From positions 1-30,500 of the IMG/VR virus record IMGVR_UViG_3300030116_003621: a stretch of 30,500 nucleotides of DNA; one strand, given 5' to 3'. The notes below the pieces were generated by a model, which did no database searches, was not told the origin of the DNA, and worked only from the letters and a program-made list of their open reading frames with translations. Below, in pieces: positions 29,499-30,500 of this stretch. The position numbers and the translations under genes were made by a program. This DNA comes from a virus. How positions within the stretch are numbered: position 1 is the first letter of the stretch; each line of letters begins with the position of its first letter.

Positions 29499-30500
29499 TA
29501 GGAGAAAAATAGTTCTAGGTTTACAGTTTTTTCGACATTCCAACCGATAGCATCGAGGATTGCCTTTAGTGGTTCGACAAAGGACTTTTCAAATTGTAGG
29601 TCATAGTCAACATACTTGTCAAGATTGAGTTCCCGTGGAAAGTCCTGGATAAAAGAGATAATATTCTCATGAATAATATTTGGTTTTTTCAAATAACAAA
29701 ATTTAATCTTTTCACCATTTTGAATCAAGGAATACTTATTAGTAAGTTTTTTCTCTTTAATGTAGTGATTAAATAACAGTGCTCCACGAATGTGAATAGG
29801 AGTTCCTTTGATGTAAATGTCAGAAGAGGATTTGTACTTTACAACATCAGAAGCAGAACGAGGGAATGACACCTGCTCTGGTGGAAGTTTCTTAAACTCC
29901 TCACGACTCTTATCAATAAATGCAATCATGTCATCTTCAGTTCCAGTCATGAGAATCTGAAATGCATCCTTGAGCATCTTGCGGCAGGGTGCTGGAGTTG
30001 ATGATTTTACGGACTCAATACCCATGACTTTAAGTTTGGGTTCTGCATATGCAACACCCTCACTGTTCCACACATTTAAGATATATCTTTTCTTTGCAGT
30101 CCAAATACCACGATCAGCAATATTCTCACGTTTCATTTGCATTTTTTGATCGTATGCCGAAACATACGTCGCCAAGTTCTGATAACATGTATCGATGTAC
30201 GGTTCCAGTTTGTCTTGGCAGATCTTGTCAAGTAATTCCACAACTGCAGTTTTATCACCAGACTTATGACCAAGAAATTTATCAACAATAGGTCCGAGAT
30301 TAAGATAAATTGAATCTGTGTCAGATGCAATAACGTAATCCTCTTCGGTTGTAGACAACAGTTTATTTAGATAGTCATTCATCTTCTGCTCAATCCAACG
30401 GATAGAGACTTGACCAGAAAGCGTAATCGCCTCCGCATTGGCCAGTTTATAGTACCTAAAATACTGATTACCGATAGCACCATAAGCAGAGTTGAGTGAG
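29498..30500 (-). CDS. gp43: DNA polymerase gp43 (family B), C-terminal part only
   Basis: The frame runs to the window edge; the N-terminal exonuclease part is outside. SLNSAYGAIGNQYFRYY is polymerase motif B (NSxYG) and VIASDTDSIYLNLG is motif C with the catalytic DTD. The order and spacing match T4 gp43 (INSLYGALGN, GDTDS). An ATG at 30382 is internal and should not be taken as the start. About 334 codons are visible, ending at TAA 29498-29500. Confidence 0.95.
   Translation of the reverse strand, partial: SLNSAYGAIGNQYFRYYKLANAEAITLSGQVSIRWIEQKMNDYLNKLLSTTEEDYVIASDTDSIYLNLGPIVDKFLGHKSGDKTAVVELLDKICQDKLEPYIDTCYQNLATYVSAYDQKMQMKRENIADRGIWTAKKRYILNVWNSEGVAYAEPKLKVMGIESVKSSTPAPCRKMLKDAFQILMTGTEDDMIAFIDKSREEFKKLPPEQVSFPRSASDVVKYKSSSDIYIKGTPIHIRGALLFNHYIKEKKLTNKYSLIQNGEKIKFCYLKKPNIIHENIISFIQDFPRELNLDKYVDYDLQFEKSFVEPLKAILDAIGWNVEKTVNLELFFS

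Noticed and set aside
1-30500. CRISPR arrays, insertion sequences, attachment sites, introns or inteins
   Set aside because: No regular spaced repeats, transposase, integrase, or interruption of NrdA, NrdB or the visible part of gp43 was seen; the only mobile-type gene is the GIY-YIG endonuclease.

Overview
The window is a continuous stretch of a T4-like marine cyanophage genome (a cyanomyovirus). Every gene I can support lies on the minus strand, so transcription runs from high to low coordinates. T4-type replication genes (polymerase gp43, UvsX, helicase gp41, primase gp61, NrdA/NrdB) sit beside typical cyanophage metabolic genes (MazG, plastoquinol terminal oxidase, 6-phosphogluconate and glucose-6-phosphate dehydrogenases). 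Nine tRNA genes and many small unknown ORFs fill the rest. The host is probably marine Synechococcus or Prochlorococcus; the sequence does not decide between them.

Layout in transcription order: (1) 30500-26108, replication block: gp43 (5' part outside the window), a small ORF, uvsX, an Asp/Asn beta-hydroxylase-like oxygenase, gp41 and a hypothetical gene. (2) 26111-25249: mazG, a tandem pair of paralogous small ORFs and tRNA-Ala. (3) 25248-18146, a late-promoter block: two proteins with PD-(D/E)XK-like nuclease motifs, a nucleotidyltransferase-like protein with a T4-type capsid-targeting N terminus, a large basic protein, a DUF-type protein, a small ORF and a virion-type protein. (4) 18128-12551: three small genes, gp61, nrdA, nrdB and a small ORF. 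(5) 12567-10409: GIY-YIG endonuclease, a hypothetical gene, tRNA-Arg, tRNA-Gly, a 55-codon ORF, tRNA-Asn, tRNA-Val, a 2OG-Fe(II) oxygenase, a zinc-ribbon protein and tRNA-Ser. (6) 10339-5843, a tightly overlapping run: small membrane proteins around PTOX, then gnd, zwf and two more small ORFs. (7) 5862-4455: early-type promoter, tRNA-Pro, a Phd-like antitoxin ORF, tRNA-Ile, tRNA-Met and three small genes. (8) 4349-1: terminator/promoter hybrid, then a sugar cassette (GDP-mannose 3,5-epimerase, FkbM methyltransferase, GT10 transferase, GT-B-like protein, SAM methyltransferase, GT-A transferase cut by the window edge).

Regulation can partly be read directly. Six near-consensus sigma70-type promoters, all with exactly 17-bp spacers, lie in the 3' ends of upstream genes or inside hairpins (near 26470, 12184, 11955, 5834, 5245 and 4313). 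A second motif, (A/C)TAAATA, the T4-type late promoter core, precedes the block 25224-18146 and the small gene at 4667. Genes overlap by ATGA, GTGA or TAATG junctions, and several use GTG or TTG starts.

Together the genes redirect host metabolism to phage DNA synthesis. Zwf and Gnd make NADPH, PTOX drains the plastoquinone pool, NrdAB makes deoxynucleotides, MazG hydrolyses nucleotides, gp43/gp41/gp61/UvsX replicate DNA, and the tRNAs favour A-ending codons. The less understood parts are the late-expressed candidate capsid-cargo block, the set of single-helix membrane peptides around PTOX, and the promoter/hairpin and gene/tRNA junctions.
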